64,000 nucleotides of DNA from JAUZOB01 sp963692465 (GCA_963692465.1 OY829943.1:2790001-2854000); one strand, 5' to 3'. Shown: positions 41,886 through 51,298, counted from the stretch's first letter. Notes: a model not told the origin generated them from the sequence alone. Numbers and translations: made by a program.

Positions 41886-43310
41886 CTACGGATTCACAAT
41901 ATAATGAAAATGTTTTAAAAACGGTTTTCTTAATAGAACAAGATAAACGGTGATAAAGATTGACGAATAAAGAATTATTGTTGCCCAGTTACTCTTCATT
42001 AAGGGAATGAAGCTAATGATTCCGGCGAGCAATAATGAGAGCAAGAATGGAATGTACTGAACTTTTAAGTATTCAGAGAGAGTAATCTTAATGAGATTAT
42101 ATAACTGCATCCTCCAAAATGGAATTACATTCAAAATGTTGCATATCAATATGCTCCATACAACTCCGTGAATGGAAAAGAGCGATCCGATATAAATGGA
42201 AATCATGGTAATTAATACACGGTAAATAGTCCAGTAAAATCCCAGGTCTGTTCTTCCCAGGGCAACCTGAAGAGACCCGACAGGATTGGCAATACTTAGG
42301 ATTCCGTAATTGATGGAGAGAATAGCAAGAATAAAACTTCCTTCGGCATATTGTTTCCCATAAAGAAGAGTTAATAGGGGAGTCGCATTAACAGCAACAA
42401 GGAAATAAAGCGGGTAATTTGTAAAAGATAGGAAATCAATAAATTTTATGTATTTACTTTTTAATTCGGCTTGATTGTTTTGCATCCTTGCCAATAGAGG
42501 AGTAAGCACTTTAGTCATAATGGGGTTAATGAATCCGTATAGTCTGATAATAAGCTGTTTGGATAGACTATAAAGTCCGAGAACATCTTTACTGAAAAAG
42601 TTGCTTATGATGATAATATCTGCTTCTCTACTTAAAAAATCAAGAATTGAAGTTCCCAGTTGAAAACTTCCTATTTGGAAAAAGGATTTAATCTCAGAAA
42701 GTGAAAAATGCATTCCTACATTTTTACAGACTAATATTCCATGAAAAAAGAAGAATAAGTTTGAGATCATAATTCCGGCAACGGTTGAGAGGACCAGACT
42801 ATAAATTCCTTGTCCCGTTATTGCAAGAATTAGGGCAATAATGAAAGTTATAAGTGCTGCGATTATATCAATAATTGCAAGAATCTTAAAGCGTAAATTC
42901 TTCTGTTCAATAGTCCGTTGTTGTCGTCCCAATGAAGCAAAAAGAATGTTTAATCCCAATATTGGAATGATGTAGTTTAATATTGTCTCATGATAATATG
43001 CGGCAATAAAAGGAGAAGCAATAAGAAGAAGCAGATAGATGATGATTCCGCTTCCGATATTTAACCAAAAAAGAGAGCTGTATTCGTTTCTGGTGATGTT
43101 CTGTCTGTGAAGAATGGCCGAAGTCAATCCCATGTCAAGAAATAGATCGGTGAACTGTGTAAAAAGCAGGGCAATTGCAACAATTCCAAAATCAGCTTTT
43201 TTAAGAATACGGGTTAAAATGATAATCTGCAACAATTTAACCGCCATATTGATGACGGATGAAAGAGAAGACCATTTTATCCCGTTGAAAAGACCTGTTT
43301 TGAATGACAT
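41886..43310 (-). CDS. wzx: Polysaccharide flippase (Wzx/MOP superfamily)
   Basis: A 474-residue inner-membrane protein with about 12-14 hydrophobic segments, belonging to the MATE/MOP polysaccharide exporters (N-terminus GLFNGIKWSSLSSVINMAVK; VAIALLFTQFTDLFLDMGLTSA). It is predicted to flip an undecaprenyl-linked glycan to the periplasm. It is the last gene of the wecD-wecE-wecF-wzx operon, which suggests the Fuc4NAc-containing lipid-linked sugar as cargo, analogous to WzxE of enterobacterial common antigen. It is not strongly WzxE-like in sequence as far as can be judged. Confidence 0.88.
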   Translation of the reverse strand: MSFKTGLFNGIKWSSLSSVINMAVKLLQIIILTRILKKADFGIVAIALLFTQFTDLFLDMGLTSAILHRQNITRNEYSSLFWLNIGSGIIIYLLLLIASPFIAAYYHETILNYIIPILGLNILFASLGRQQRTIEQKNLRFKILAIIDIIAALITFIIALILAITGQGIYSLVLSTVAGIMISNLFFFFHGILVCKNVGMHFSLSEIKSFFQIGSFQLGTSILDFLSREADIIIISNFFSKDVLGLYSLSKQLIIRLYGFINPIMTKVLTPLLARMQNNQAELKSKYIKFIDFLSFTNYPLYFLVAVNATPLLTLLYGKQYAEGSFILAILSINYGILSIANPVGSLQVALGRTDLGFYWTIYRVLITMISIYIGSLFSIHGVVWSILICNILNVIPFWRMQLYNLIKITLSEYLKVQYIPFLLSLLLAGIISFIPLMKSNWATIILYSSIFITVYLVLLRKPFLKHFHYIVNP

Positions 43311-43319
43311 AAGCTGGTG

Positions 43320-44453
43320 TTAACTAAATGATTTAAAACTTGATTCGACTTTTTTGATCACTGCATTCAGCCCGAATTCTTTTAAAAGAATTGTTCTGTT
43401 TTCTTCTATCTCCTGATCGGATAGGCAAACAAACGGATTGGTATTCTGAATAGTTAAATCTTCTTGGATGCTGAAAATATGTAATCCAAGTCCTTCTAAA
43501 TATTGATAGGAGGTTGTGAAATTGTTTAAATAGATTCGTACTCCTAGCCACAATGCCGTTATTATATTTCCCATTGCTTGTTGTCTGTATGTATTAAAGA
43601 TGGCTGTTGAGCAAGAGAGAAGAATCTGATTATATTTCTCGCGAGGGACAAATGTTGTGAGTGCATTAAATTGATCTCCAAAATCTTTTTCCCCCTGTTC
43701 TATTATTTGAGAGCAGTATAATGAATCTCCTCCATAGCTGAGTGGAACGATTACCTGTTGGTCTGGGATATTGAATTTTTTCAGAATTGTAAATGAATCG
43801 AGGTGATTATTTGTGTAATTTCCCGAATTCCCGATAAGAATATTTCCTTTTTCTGTTACATTCTTGTTGATTATACTTTTGTCAATTAATTTTTCAATAG
43901 GATAGTATGTAAACCACAGTGGTTTTAGGTGAAGATGGGTTGTCTGGTTAAAGAGATCAATATCCTGAGGAATATAAGAACAGATATATTGTGCTCCGGC
44001 GAGCATCTTTTTCAGATTATAACGATTGTACAGATGCCGTTTAATAAAATCAATGATTCTTTGTTTCGCCTTCTGTTTATATAATTTTTTAGTTTCCTTT
44101 CCCAGAAAAGCAGTGACCGGTTCAATATAACCGTAAAGTTCTGCACCCCAGAAGACCCATGCAATAGGTGGACATTGAGGTAAATATGTTTTCTCCAGTT
44201 CTTTTAGAAAACGCCGGTTTGAACTAAAGAGATTGTGTAAAATAATTAAAGAATACTGAGGTGTTGATTCAATAAGTTGTTGCCATGAATGAGCATCTGA
44301 AGGATTAATGATTTTTACTCCCTTACGTTCAGATAGCGGATGCGTTTTCTGTTCGGAAAATATGATGTATTGTCCGGAAATCTCTGTTTGTGTAAATATA
44401 TCGATAGCCAGTTCCGTGAATTTAGGCTCATCGGTAAATAAGTGTAGAATCAT
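43320..44453 (-). CDS. wecF: TDP-Fuc4NAc:lipid II Fuc4NAc transferase (WecF-like)
   Basis: GT56-type glycosyltransferase predicted to add 4-acetamido-4,6-dideoxy-D-galactose (Fuc4NAc) to a lipid-linked acceptor. The start at 44453 (MILHLFTDEPKFTELAID) overlaps the wecE stop by 4 bases; an ATG at 44483 lies further inside wecE. WecF traits are visible: AWVFWGAELYGYIEP, HLDSFTILKKF, VPLSYGG and the C-terminal FNTYRQQAMGNIITALWLG. 377 residues, near the enterobacterial WecF length (about 359). The genes for the donor sugar (wecE, wecD) are immediately upstream, which strongly supports the call. Confidence 0.87.
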   Translation of the reverse strand: MILHLFTDEPKFTELAIDIFTQTEISGQYIIFSEQKTHPLSERKGVKIINPSDAHSWQQLIESTPQYSLIILHNLFSSNRRFLKELEKTYLPQCPPIAWVFWGAELYGYIEPVTAFLGKETKKLYKQKAKQRIIDFIKRHLYNRYNLKKMLAGAQYICSYIPQDIDLFNQTTHLHLKPLWFTYYPIEKLIDKSIINKNVTEKGNILIGNSGNYTNNHLDSFTILKKFNIPDQQVIVPLSYGGDSLYCSQIIEQGEKDFGDQFNALTTFVPREKYNQILLSCSTAIFNTYRQQAMGNIITALWLGVRIYLNNFTTSYQYLEGLGLHIFSIQEDLTIQNTNPFVCLSDQEIEENRTILLKEFGLNAVIKKVESSFKSFS

Positions 44454-45589
44454 GAATGATAAAAATGAATTATTTTGTCGCAAATCAAATTAACCTGATC
44501 ATCTGTTAAATCCGGAAATAAAGGAAGTCGAACCAGATGTTCTGTATAAAAATCGCTCATTGGGAGTGGTTTTCCTTCATACATCTCTTTGTAAAAAGGA
44601 CTTTTATGCAGGCTAAGGTAGTGAAAAACCAAAAGAATATTTTGCGACTTCATATAGTTGATTAGTCTCGTCCTTTCTTCCAGTGAGTTGGTGATCAGGT
44701 AAAACATGTGCGCATTATTTGTTGCGTAGTCAGGAATGAAAGGAAGTTTTACTCCATAAGAAACAAATAATTCTTTTAGCCGTTCATGATATAAGTTCCA
44801 AAGGTGTAGTCGATGTTGTTGAATGGACTGTAGTGATTCAAGCTGAGCGTAGAGAAAGGCCGCATTGATCTCGGAGGGAAGAAACGAAGATCCGGTGTCA
44901 ACCCACCCGTATTTATTAATTTCTCCACGAAAGAACTCTGCCCGGTTAGTCCCTTTTTCCCATATTATTTCGGATCGGCGGATAAAAGATGAATCATTGA
45001 TGGCAAGAAGTCCTCCTTCGCCACACTGGACATTTTTAGTCTCGTGAAAAGAAAAGCAAGCTAAGTTTCCGATACTTCCCAGAGGGATTGATTTATAGAA
45101 ACTATCAACAGCTTGAGCTGCATCTTCAATGATCAAAAGATTGTGTTTCTCTGCCAAAACTTTAATCTTATCCATGTCACAGGCTACTCCGGCGTAATGG
45201 ACCGGAACAATTGCCTTGGTTCGGGGGGTTATTAATTCTTCAAGCTTTTGTTCGTCGATACCTGGATGATCATTTCTACTGTCAGCAAAGATTATTTTTG
45301 CTCCTTCTCTTACAAAAGCTAAGGCAGAACTTACAAAAGTGTAGGACGGAACAATAACTTCATCTCCGGGTTTTATATTGGAGAGAATCGCACACATCTC
45401 GAGTGCATCGCTACAGGAGGTTGTTAGTAAGCTTTTTTTAAAACCTGCTTGTTGATTGAAATAATTCTGACATTTCTGAGTGAAAAAGCCATTCCCTGAA
45501 ATTTTGCCTTTTTCTATTGCCTCCTGAATATATTTTAGCTCATTTCCACTGAGGTAGGGCTTATTGAATGGAATAAAATTCAAAGCCAT
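44450..45589 (-). CDS. wecE: dTDP-4-amino-4,6-dideoxygalactose transaminase
   Basis: PLP-dependent aminotransferase (RffA/WecE) converting dTDP-4-dehydro-6-deoxyglucose to dTDP-4-amino-4,6-dideoxygalactose. It resembles Escherichia coli WecE along the whole length: IPFNKPYLSGNELKYIQEA, LLTTSCSDALEM, VIVPSYTFVSSALAFV, VPVHYAGVACDMD, IIEDAAQAVDS, and ACFSFHETKNVQCGEGG, where the Lys in HETKN is the PLP anchor. 379 residues, normal. It overlaps wecD by 10 bases and wecF by 4. The substrate requires rmlA/rmlB-type genes, which are not in the window. Confidence 0.93.
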   Translation of the reverse strand: MALNFIPFNKPYLSGNELKYIQEAIEKGKISGNGFFTQKCQNYFNQQAGFKKSLLTTSCSDALEMCAILSNIKPGDEVIVPSYTFVSSALAFVREGAKIIFADSRNDHPGIDEQKLEELITPRTKAIVPVHYAGVACDMDKIKVLAEKHNLLIIEDAAQAVDSFYKSIPLGSIGNLACFSFHETKNVQCGEGGLLAINDSSFIRRSEIIWEKGTNRAEFFRGEINKYGWVDTGSSFLPSEINAAFLYAQLESLQSIQQHRLHLWNLYHERLKELFVSYGVKLPFIPDYATNNAHMFYLITNSLEERTRLINYMKSQNILLVFHYLSLHKSPFYKEMYEGKPLPMSDFYTEHLVRLPLFPDLTDDQVNLICDKIIHFYHS

Positions 45590-46284
45590 AGATGATAAAT
45601 TTCTTTTGTGTTATATACTGTGAACCTATTTGACTTGTAAAAAGCATAGGCTCCTTTATTTTCTCTTTGGGTACTGACCATTAATTTAGAACATTTATTA
45701 TTAAAAGCGTAATGCTCAGCTGCTAAAATTAACTGGTGCCCAATTCCTTGTCCCTGAAGAGAAGAATTAGTTGCAATTAATCCGATCTCACATACTTCGT
45801 TATGAATTTTTAATGTAATAAATCCGACTATTTTGTTGTTGATAACAAAAGTGAGTACAGTATCTGCTATCTCATGCGAAACTGATTTTTGAATCCATTG
45901 CGTGTATAGTTTTTTGAATTCATCATTTTTGAAGTTTGGATCGGATTTAAATCGTGAGAAATGCCCGCTTAAAAAAGCAAGAGCTAATAATTCATCGGGG
46001 CGGGTTCCTTCGGAAGTGTATTCCTGAATTTGAGATGCTATTTTCTGATCGTCATTAATCTCTTTTGAAAAGGTCGTTTTTTGACCAGTATAAATTAGTG
46101 ATGGATAATTTATTGTGGCGTATGTGTTCCTCTCCTTACAAAAAATATATAGTAAGTGGAATTTCCTATTATTTGCATCCGAGGTGATTTGTATAAGTTC
46201 CTCGGGAATTATTTTTGATAGGTTAATGTAACCTACTTTGAAATTGAAGAGGTTACTATCCCACGGTAATTCTGCTATGTTCAT
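45580..46284 (-). CDS. wecD: dTDP-4-amino-4,6-dideoxygalactose N-acetyltransferase (GNAT)
   Basis: A 234-residue GNAT-fold acetyltransferase. The N-terminus LPWDSNLFNFKVGYINLS matches WecD/RffC, and the acetyl-CoA site is in EIGLIATNSSLQGQGIGHQLI; the C-terminal AYAFYKSNRFTVYNT is typical. It is predicted to acetylate the 4-amino group made by WecE, giving dTDP-Fuc4NAc for WecF. First gene of the operon; its 3' end overlaps wecE by 10 bases. Confidence 0.85.
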   Translation of the reverse strand: MNIAELPWDSNLFNFKVGYINLSKIIPEELIQITSDANNRKFHLLYIFCKERNTYATINYPSLIYTGQKTTFSKEINDDQKIASQIQEYTSEGTRPDELLALAFLSGHFSRFKSDPNFKNDEFKKLYTQWIQKSVSHEIADTVLTFVINNKIVGFITLKIHNEVCEIGLIATNSSLQGQGIGHQLILAAEHYAFNNKCSKLMVSTQRENKGAYAFYKSNRFTVYNTKEIYHLWL

Positions 46285-46454
46285 TGCCTGACATTATAAT
46301 AAAGGAAAATGACTTCAATTATACGGAATCCTCTTTGATATTTTGCATTTTTAAATCTTTTTATCTTTAAGAAAGGTATTAATGATTCTTCATTCAGGGT
46401 CAAAGTTGTATCTTTCGACATTTTACCTGACAGAGAGATTATACTGATATTGAA

Positions 46455-47060
46455 ATGAAGTTTGTTGATGTAAAGAAAATGAATTGCTCTCGTTCTTTAA
46501 TCCTCCTTAAAAGAGTGGTTAAAGACGCCGAAGATGGAGAAGTATTGCGAATTGAATGTGATAATTCAGAAACGCATGAAAAAATAATCGATTATCTTAG
46601 TGCCCATTCTTTAAAGGCAAAAGAAGAAAAGGTGGAGAATGTTTTTCTTTTGGAAGTCATTTCAAAGAGATCAAAACCCATTAATAGTAAGGAAGAGTCT
46701 CCTTGCCGGATTGTTCCTGATTCTCGTTTGTCCTGCATAATTGTTGTTAATCATTGTTCTTCAGACCCAGAAGACGAGCAAAAAGAAAGAACTTTTATTT
46801 TAGATTTTTTGCGCTCACTTCGAGAAGCACAAATCTTTCCTGAACGTTTTATCTTTTATAACTCCGGAGTTAAACAACTAAATGACCCAATATTGAAAGC
46901 TGAAATTAACTCTTTTGAGACTTGTGGATCTGTGGTCTTGATTAGTCGAAGGTGTGCGAAACTTTTTAAAATAGGAAATGATATTAAGCCTGAGGTATTG
47001 ATCGATACCGAAGAGATTATTTCTTTATTAACTAGTAGGGGTAGACTAATATACCTTTAA
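46455..47060 (+). CDS. YedF-like protein: TusA-type plus DsrE-type domains
   Basis: A 201-residue cytosolic protein with two domains. Residues 1-70 resemble TusA/SirA sulfur carriers, but the CPxP motif reads C11-S-R-S. Residues 92-200 resemble the DsrE-like half of YedF (SCIIVVNHCSSDPEDEQ, FIFYNSGVKQLND, VLISRRCAKLFKIGND); where relatives have CGTC there is SRRC (Cys167). This two-domain layout is that of YedF proteins linked to sulfur or selenium metabolism. No selenium gene is nearby. The altered motifs make the activity uncertain. It is the only plus-strand gene between two minus-strand blocks, with 170 bases before it. Confidence 0.78.
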   Translation: MKFVDVKKMNCSRSLILLKRVVKDAEDGEVLRIECDNSETHEKIIDYLSAHSLKAKEEKVENVFLLEVISKRSKPINSKEESPCRIVPDSRLSCIIVVNHCSSDPEDEQKERTFILDFLRSLREAQIFPERFIFYNSGVKQLNDPILKAEINSFETCGSVVLISRRCAKLFKIGNDIKPEVLIDTEEIISLLTSRGRLIYL

Positions 47061-47085
47061 AAATGAGTGTATGACACCTGAATAT

Positions 47086-47712
47086 CTAGATCATCTTACT
47101 TAAAGTTCTTGATTGATGGGTCATTCTTTCTTCTTTTAATAGATTTCTGAAATAGCGAATGGGCGAGAAACCTGTAAAGTCTTTAAAAATTCGGACAAAA
47201 GATGTTTTTGATCTGAATCCGCATTCATGGGCAATGTTAAATAATGGATTACTCCTTCGTTGAACCGGGTCTCGTAATTGTTTTTTTACAGCATCAACGC
47301 GATAATAATTTACAAAAACATTAAAACTGACATCCAGATATCGATGAAGAATGATGTTCATTTTAGGAATGGATGTATTAATTTTTTTTGCAAGTATTTT
47401 CCTTTTTAACGGATTATTTTTAAATAATTGTTCTTCCTCCATACAAGAAATAAGAGTCAATAACTTACTTCTGGTTTTTGGATCCGGATAATTCTTTATT
47501 GTAATGTCAGAGGGGTACTTCCTTCCTAACTTCTTTAGAATTTGTGAAGGAAGTCGTTTGATCGGCGGATGAACGATAAACCTTTTGTTGCGGAATATAT
47601 AAACTAATCCAGCAATCAACACTATGATCATGAGCAAGTCATAAACCATATTGGACAGGATATCAGTTATTTCCTTTGTATGAATGTTATTATATAAATA
47701 GAGCAACATCAT
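47086..47712 (-). CDS. Membrane-anchored AraC-type regulator
   Basis: A 208-residue protein. One hydrophobic segment (about residues 20-42) anchors it; the C-terminal ~100 residues form an AraC/XylS double helix-turn-helix (KILAKKINTSIPKMNIILHRYL, in part KILAKKINTSIPKMN; then NIAHECGFRSKTSFVRIFKDFTG and SPIRYF). The second helix-turn-helix is well conserved, so DNA binding is likely. There is no ligand-binding domain, and it is shorter than the usual hybrid regulators, so it may be a remnant or a compact membrane-tied type. Targets unknown. Confidence 0.8.
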   Translation of the reverse strand: MMLLYLYNNIHTKEITDILSNMVYDLLMIIVLIAGLVYIFRNKRFIVHPPIKRLPSQILKKLGRKYPSDITIKNYPDPKTRSKLLTLISCMEEEQLFKNNPLKRKILAKKINTSIPKMNIILHRYLDVSFNVFVNYYRVDAVKKQLRDPVQRRSNPLFNIAHECGFRSKTSFVRIFKDFTGFSPIRYFRNLLKEERMTHQSRTLSKMI

Positions 47713-47794
47713 AAAAAGTATAAATCTTTCGTGCTCTGTTAATTTAGAAAAAAATGGGGAGAAAAATGTCGAAAAAAGGAGAATTGGAATAAAA

Positions 47795-47827
47795 AAAAGG
47801 AGAAAGTATTCGTTCTTTCTCCTTTTT
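47795..47827 (-). terminator. Terminator of rho
   Basis: Stem AAAAGGAGAAAG / CTTTCTCCTTTT with an 8-base loop and T tract on the minus strand, 9 bases after the rho stop. Confidence 0.85.
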
Positions 47828-47835
47828 AAAATATT

Positions 47836-49857
47836 TTATTGTTCGCTATTCATTGAGACTAAAAATTCCTCATTAGAATTTGTTTTCAGCAAACGATCTT
47901 TTAGAAATTGCATTGCTTCTACAGAATTCATGTCTGTCAGGTAGTTCCGCAGAATCCATATCTTGTCAAGAATCGATTTAGATATCAATAAATCTTCTCT
48001 ACGGGTGCTTGATGCGGTAATATCGACTGCTGGGAAGATTCTTCTGTTTGAAAGTTTCCGGTCAAGTTGAAGTTCCATGTTTCCTGTTCCTTTGAACTCT
48101 TCAAAGATGACATCATCCATTTTCGATCCTGTTTCTGTCAGGGCTGTAGCAATAATTGTAAGAGATCCTCCCTCTTCAATGTTTCTTGCAGCACCAAAAA
48201 ATCGTTTAGGTTTATGAAGTGCATTTGCATCTACTCCACCTGAAAGTACTTTTCCTGAAGCTGGTTGTACTGTGTTATATGCGCGTGCTAGTCTGGTAAT
48301 CGAATCTAAAAGAATAACAACATCATGTCCGCATTCAACAAGCCTTTTTGCTTTTTCAAGCACCATTCCTGCAACCCGAACATGTCGTTCTGCCGGTTCA
48401 TCAAAAGTAGAAGAAATGACCTCAGCATTTACACTACGGGCCATATCTGTAACTTCTTCAGGGCGTTCATCAATGAGGAGAACAATCATATAAACTTCCG
48501 GGTGATTGGCAGCAATTGCATTTGCAATCTCTTTTAATAAGACGGTTTTCCCAGTTTTAGGTTGTGCTACAATTAATCCTCGTTGCCCTTTTCCAATAGG
48601 TGCAAACATATCAACAACCCGGGTTGAGATAGTAGCTTTACCTCCTCCTGTTAGATTGAATTTTTCTTCAGGAAATAGTGGTGTAAGATGTTCGAAAGGA
48701 ATCCGGTCTCTTATAAAATCCGGACTTCTTCCATTGATTTCCTGAACCTTAATTAAAGGAAAATATTTTTCGCCTTCTTTGGGTGGACGAATTGTTCCAG
48801 TAATAGTATCTCCTGTTTTTAATCCGAATAACTTGATTTGAGACTGAGATACATAAACATCATCGGGCGAATTTAAGTAATTATAGTCTGATGATCTCAA
48901 AAAGCCGTAGCCATCAGCCATAATTTCCAGTACCCCTGTACTACTAATAATTCCTTCAAATTCATAGGGCTTTTCCTGTGGACTTAATTGGGAGTTATGA
49001 TAGTTTTGTTGGTATCCGGATTGACCTTTCGATCTGTTTTGTGAATTATTGGAGTTCTGATATTGCTGACGATTATCGTGAATGAATTTTTTGGGAGGTT
49101 GTGTATTCGACAACTCTTCATCCTTGGGCTTATTTTCAGACGGAGTTTCCGATGGTTCAGCTTTAGGGGTAAATGGAATTTCTGTTTTATGAACAGAAAC
49201 TTGAGGTTTTTCGCTTTGTGTATTTATGGTCGGTTGCGTATTTATCGTCGGAGTTTCTGCTTGTTTGGGATTATTCTCTTTGGGTTTGTTCTCGTTCTTC
49301 CGGTCGATTTTTTCTACTTTACGGAGACGAGGGCGACGATTTTTGTCAAATCCGGACTGATTGTCTGTTTCTTCTTTTGGTATTGGAGGAACGATGCCTT
49401 TTGTTTCCTTGACCGCTAAATTTAAAGATCCAGAAATTGTTTCGGTTGATTTTTTTTCAAACGGAGTATTCTTTTCCTCTGAAACAGGAATAGGGTTATG
49501 TTTATTCTCGGTGTTAGCTTCTGCGAGAATTTCTTTTTCAGATTCCATGATCTGATTAATATCAGGCAGAATACTGTCTCCTGAAGTCTTTTTTCCAAAA
49601 AAACCTTTTTTCCCAAAGTCTAAAAAAGGCAATCTGTCATTTCTTTTTTTCTCTGGATCTGTAACAGGTAACCGGGATTCGGTAGTCTTTTTTTTGTCTA
49701 TAGACTTCTCTTCAGAGGCCAGAATTGCCTGAGTGTCTAATATTTTATAAATGAGATCCTGTTTTTTAAAGGACTCTACTCGTCTAATATTGAGCTTTTT
49801 GGCAGTCTCGCGAAGTTCAGATAATAGCTTTTCTTTTAATTCTAGAATGTCGTACAT
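47836..49857 (-). CDS. rho: Transcription termination factor Rho with long disordered insert
   Basis: RNA-dependent ATPase that terminates transcription. The N-terminal Rho_N helices (LKEKLLSELRETAKKLNIRR) are followed by ~250 residues rich in Lys, Glu, Asn, Pro and Gln (with a tandem PTINTQ repeat), absent from the 419-residue Escherichia coli protein. The cold-shock RNA-binding domain (DGYGFLRSS, near residue 315) and the ATPase with Walker A AQPKTGKTVLLKE (about 430) and VVILLDSITRLARAYNT follow. At 673 residues it is the long form typical of Bacteroidota, whose insert has been reported to drive phase separation in Bacteroides thetaiotaomicron. Monocistronic. Confidence 0.95.
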   Translation of the reverse strand: MYDILELKEKLLSELRETAKKLNIRRVESFKKQDLIYKILDTQAILASEEKSIDKKKTTESRLPVTDPEKKRNDRLPFLDFGKKGFFGKKTSGDSILPDINQIMESEKEILAEANTENKHNPIPVSEEKNTPFEKKSTETISGSLNLAVKETKGIVPPIPKEETDNQSGFDKNRRPRLRKVEKIDRKNENKPKENNPKQAETPTINTQPTINTQSEKPQVSVHKTEIPFTPKAEPSETPSENKPKDEELSNTQPPKKFIHDNRQQYQNSNNSQNRSKGQSGYQQNYHNSQLSPQEKPYEFEGIISSTGVLEIMADGYGFLRSSDYNYLNSPDDVYVSQSQIKLFGLKTGDTITGTIRPPKEGEKYFPLIKVQEINGRSPDFIRDRIPFEHLTPLFPEEKFNLTGGGKATISTRVVDMFAPIGKGQRGLIVAQPKTGKTVLLKEIANAIAANHPEVYMIVLLIDERPEEVTDMARSVNAEVISSTFDEPAERHVRVAGMVLEKAKRLVECGHDVVILLDSITRLARAYNTVQPASGKVLSGGVDANALHKPKRFFGAARNIEEGGSLTIIATALTETGSKMDDVIFEEFKGTGNMELQLDRKLSNRRIFPAVDITASSTRREDLLISKSILDKIWILRNYLTDMNSVEAMQFLKDRLLKTNSNEEFLVSMNSEQ

Positions 49858-50434
49858 AAAAACATGGCATTATTAAATAACTAAAACGCACTTCCTCATG
49901 TGCAGAAATACCTACATTAATCTTTATTTATTTTTAAGATGAAGTTGCGATTTCTTATTGAAAAAATACTTTAGTAGCATTTGCAATATTAAATAATTAG
50001 AATCAATTACCAAATAAAAAAGCTGTTTTTTTTAAGTTGAAGATTAAATATCTGTATGATTGATTATTATATCCTTTTGCGAAAAGGCCTGTAGGTATGA
50101 GAAAATAAAGAAAATGGGAGGATATTACTTGCGGAAAAATATTTGTTTTATTTTTTTAGCCCTAAATATTTGTTTTAAGCAAAGCGAGGAAAGAAGGTAA
50201 AGACTAAATGTTATATCTAAAGTGGATGAAATATTATTTCTTCTCTAACTATTTTTTGACTTATTCGTAGACAAAAAGAAGAAACATTGTGAAAACGTTA
50301 TTGAACGGTTCAATTCCAATTTGTGTATTTGTTTTTTAGGTTGATATATTTTTTCTATTTGAATAAATTGCATTTAATGTTATCTTTATGAGTGAAGGAA
50401 AGAAGATTAGTTTTCAAGCCAAAGCCCCCAACCA
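49858..50434. other. Intergenic region between rho and rpoD
   Basis: About 577 AT-rich bases upstream of two divergent central genes. No RNA gene or convincing gene is seen. A 28-codon frame at 50114-50200 (MGGYYLRKNICFIFLALN...) has no recognisable features. No consensus TAnnTTTG with a matching -33 was found close to either gene; the region probably holds long leaders. Confidence 0.35.
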
Positions 50435-51298
50435 ATGAGACAGTTAAAAATTTCAAAACAAGTGACCAATCGGGAAGCGCAGTCTCTCGATAAGTATCTT
50501 CAGGAAATTAGTCGTATTCAGTTATTGTCAGGAGAAAAAGAAGTAGAACTTGCCAAAAAAATTCGTCTTGGAGATGAGCAATCATTAGAGATGTTGGTAA
50601 AGGCAAATTTGCGATTTGTTGTTTCTGTTTCTAAGCAATACCAGAATCAGGGATTAAGTTTGCCTGATTTGATTAATGAAGGAAATTTGGGACTGATAAA
50701 AGCAGCAAAAAGATTTGATGAAACAAGAGGCTTTAAATTTATTTCCTATGCTGTTTGGTGGATTCGGCAATCTATTATGCAAGCATTGGCAGAGCAGGCC
50801 CGAATAGTAAGGCTTCCGCTAAATAGAATAGGAACTTTAAATAAAATAACCAGAGTCGTTCATCAACTGGAACAGGAAAATCAAGAGGATCCAACGGCAG
50901 AGGAGATTGCAGTTCTGTTGGATACGACCTCTGAGATTGTTGAAGATGCATTAAAAATGTATGGTCATCATGTTTCGATGGATGCTCCATTGCAAGATGA
51001 AGAAGGAGGTACTTTGCTTGATTTGTTTCAGGACGAAGAGATTGCAAGTCCCGATGAGAAACTTATAAATGGTTCGTTGCAAGTTGAAGTTGAGCGTTTT
51101 TTAGGAACTCTGAGTGATCGTGAGGCTGAAATTATCCGTTATTATTATGGCTTGAATGGTTATAGGTCTCATACGTTGGATGAAATAGCCGAAATGTTTA
51201 GCCTAACAAGAGAACGGGTTCGTCAATTAAGGGAAAAGGCAATTAAGAAGCTTAAGAGTAATTATCGTAATAAAATATTGAAAAACTATCTTGGCTAA
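50435..51298 (+). CDS. rpoD: RNA polymerase primary sigma factor RpoD
   Basis: Group 1 sigma-70 factor, 287 residues, the usual short form of Bacteroidota that lacks region 1.1. Region 1.2/2 is visible in EAQSLDKYLQEISRIQLLS, region 2 in DLINEGNLGLIKAAKRFD and KFISYAVWWIRQSIMQAL, region 3 in LNKITRVVHQLEQE, and region 4 in TLDEIAEMFSLTRERVRQL followed by REKAIKKLK. It recognises the TTTG / TAnnTTTG promoters seen in this window. No dnaG or rpsU gene accompanies it. A long untranslated leader (about 577 bases) precedes it. Confidence 0.95.
   Translation: MRQLKISKQVTNREAQSLDKYLQEISRIQLLSGEKEVELAKKIRLGDEQSLEMLVKANLRFVVSVSKQYQNQGLSLPDLINEGNLGLIKAAKRFDETRGFKFISYAVWWIRQSIMQALAEQARIVRLPLNRIGTLNKITRVVHQLEQENQEDPTAEEIAVLLDTTSEIVEDALKMYGHHVSMDAPLQDEEGGTLLDLFQDEEIASPDEKLINGSLQVEVERFLGTLSDREAEIIRYYYGLNGYRSHTLDEIAEMFSLTRERVRQLREKAIKKLKSNYRNKILKNYLG

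Noticed and set aside
49063..49419. Open frames opposite the rho insert
   Set aside because: Low-complexity Phe/Arg-rich shadow of the disordered Rho segment.
50114..50200. 28-codon frame upstream of rpoD
   Set aside because: No recognisable motif or context, and of a length expected by chance in AT-rich DNA.
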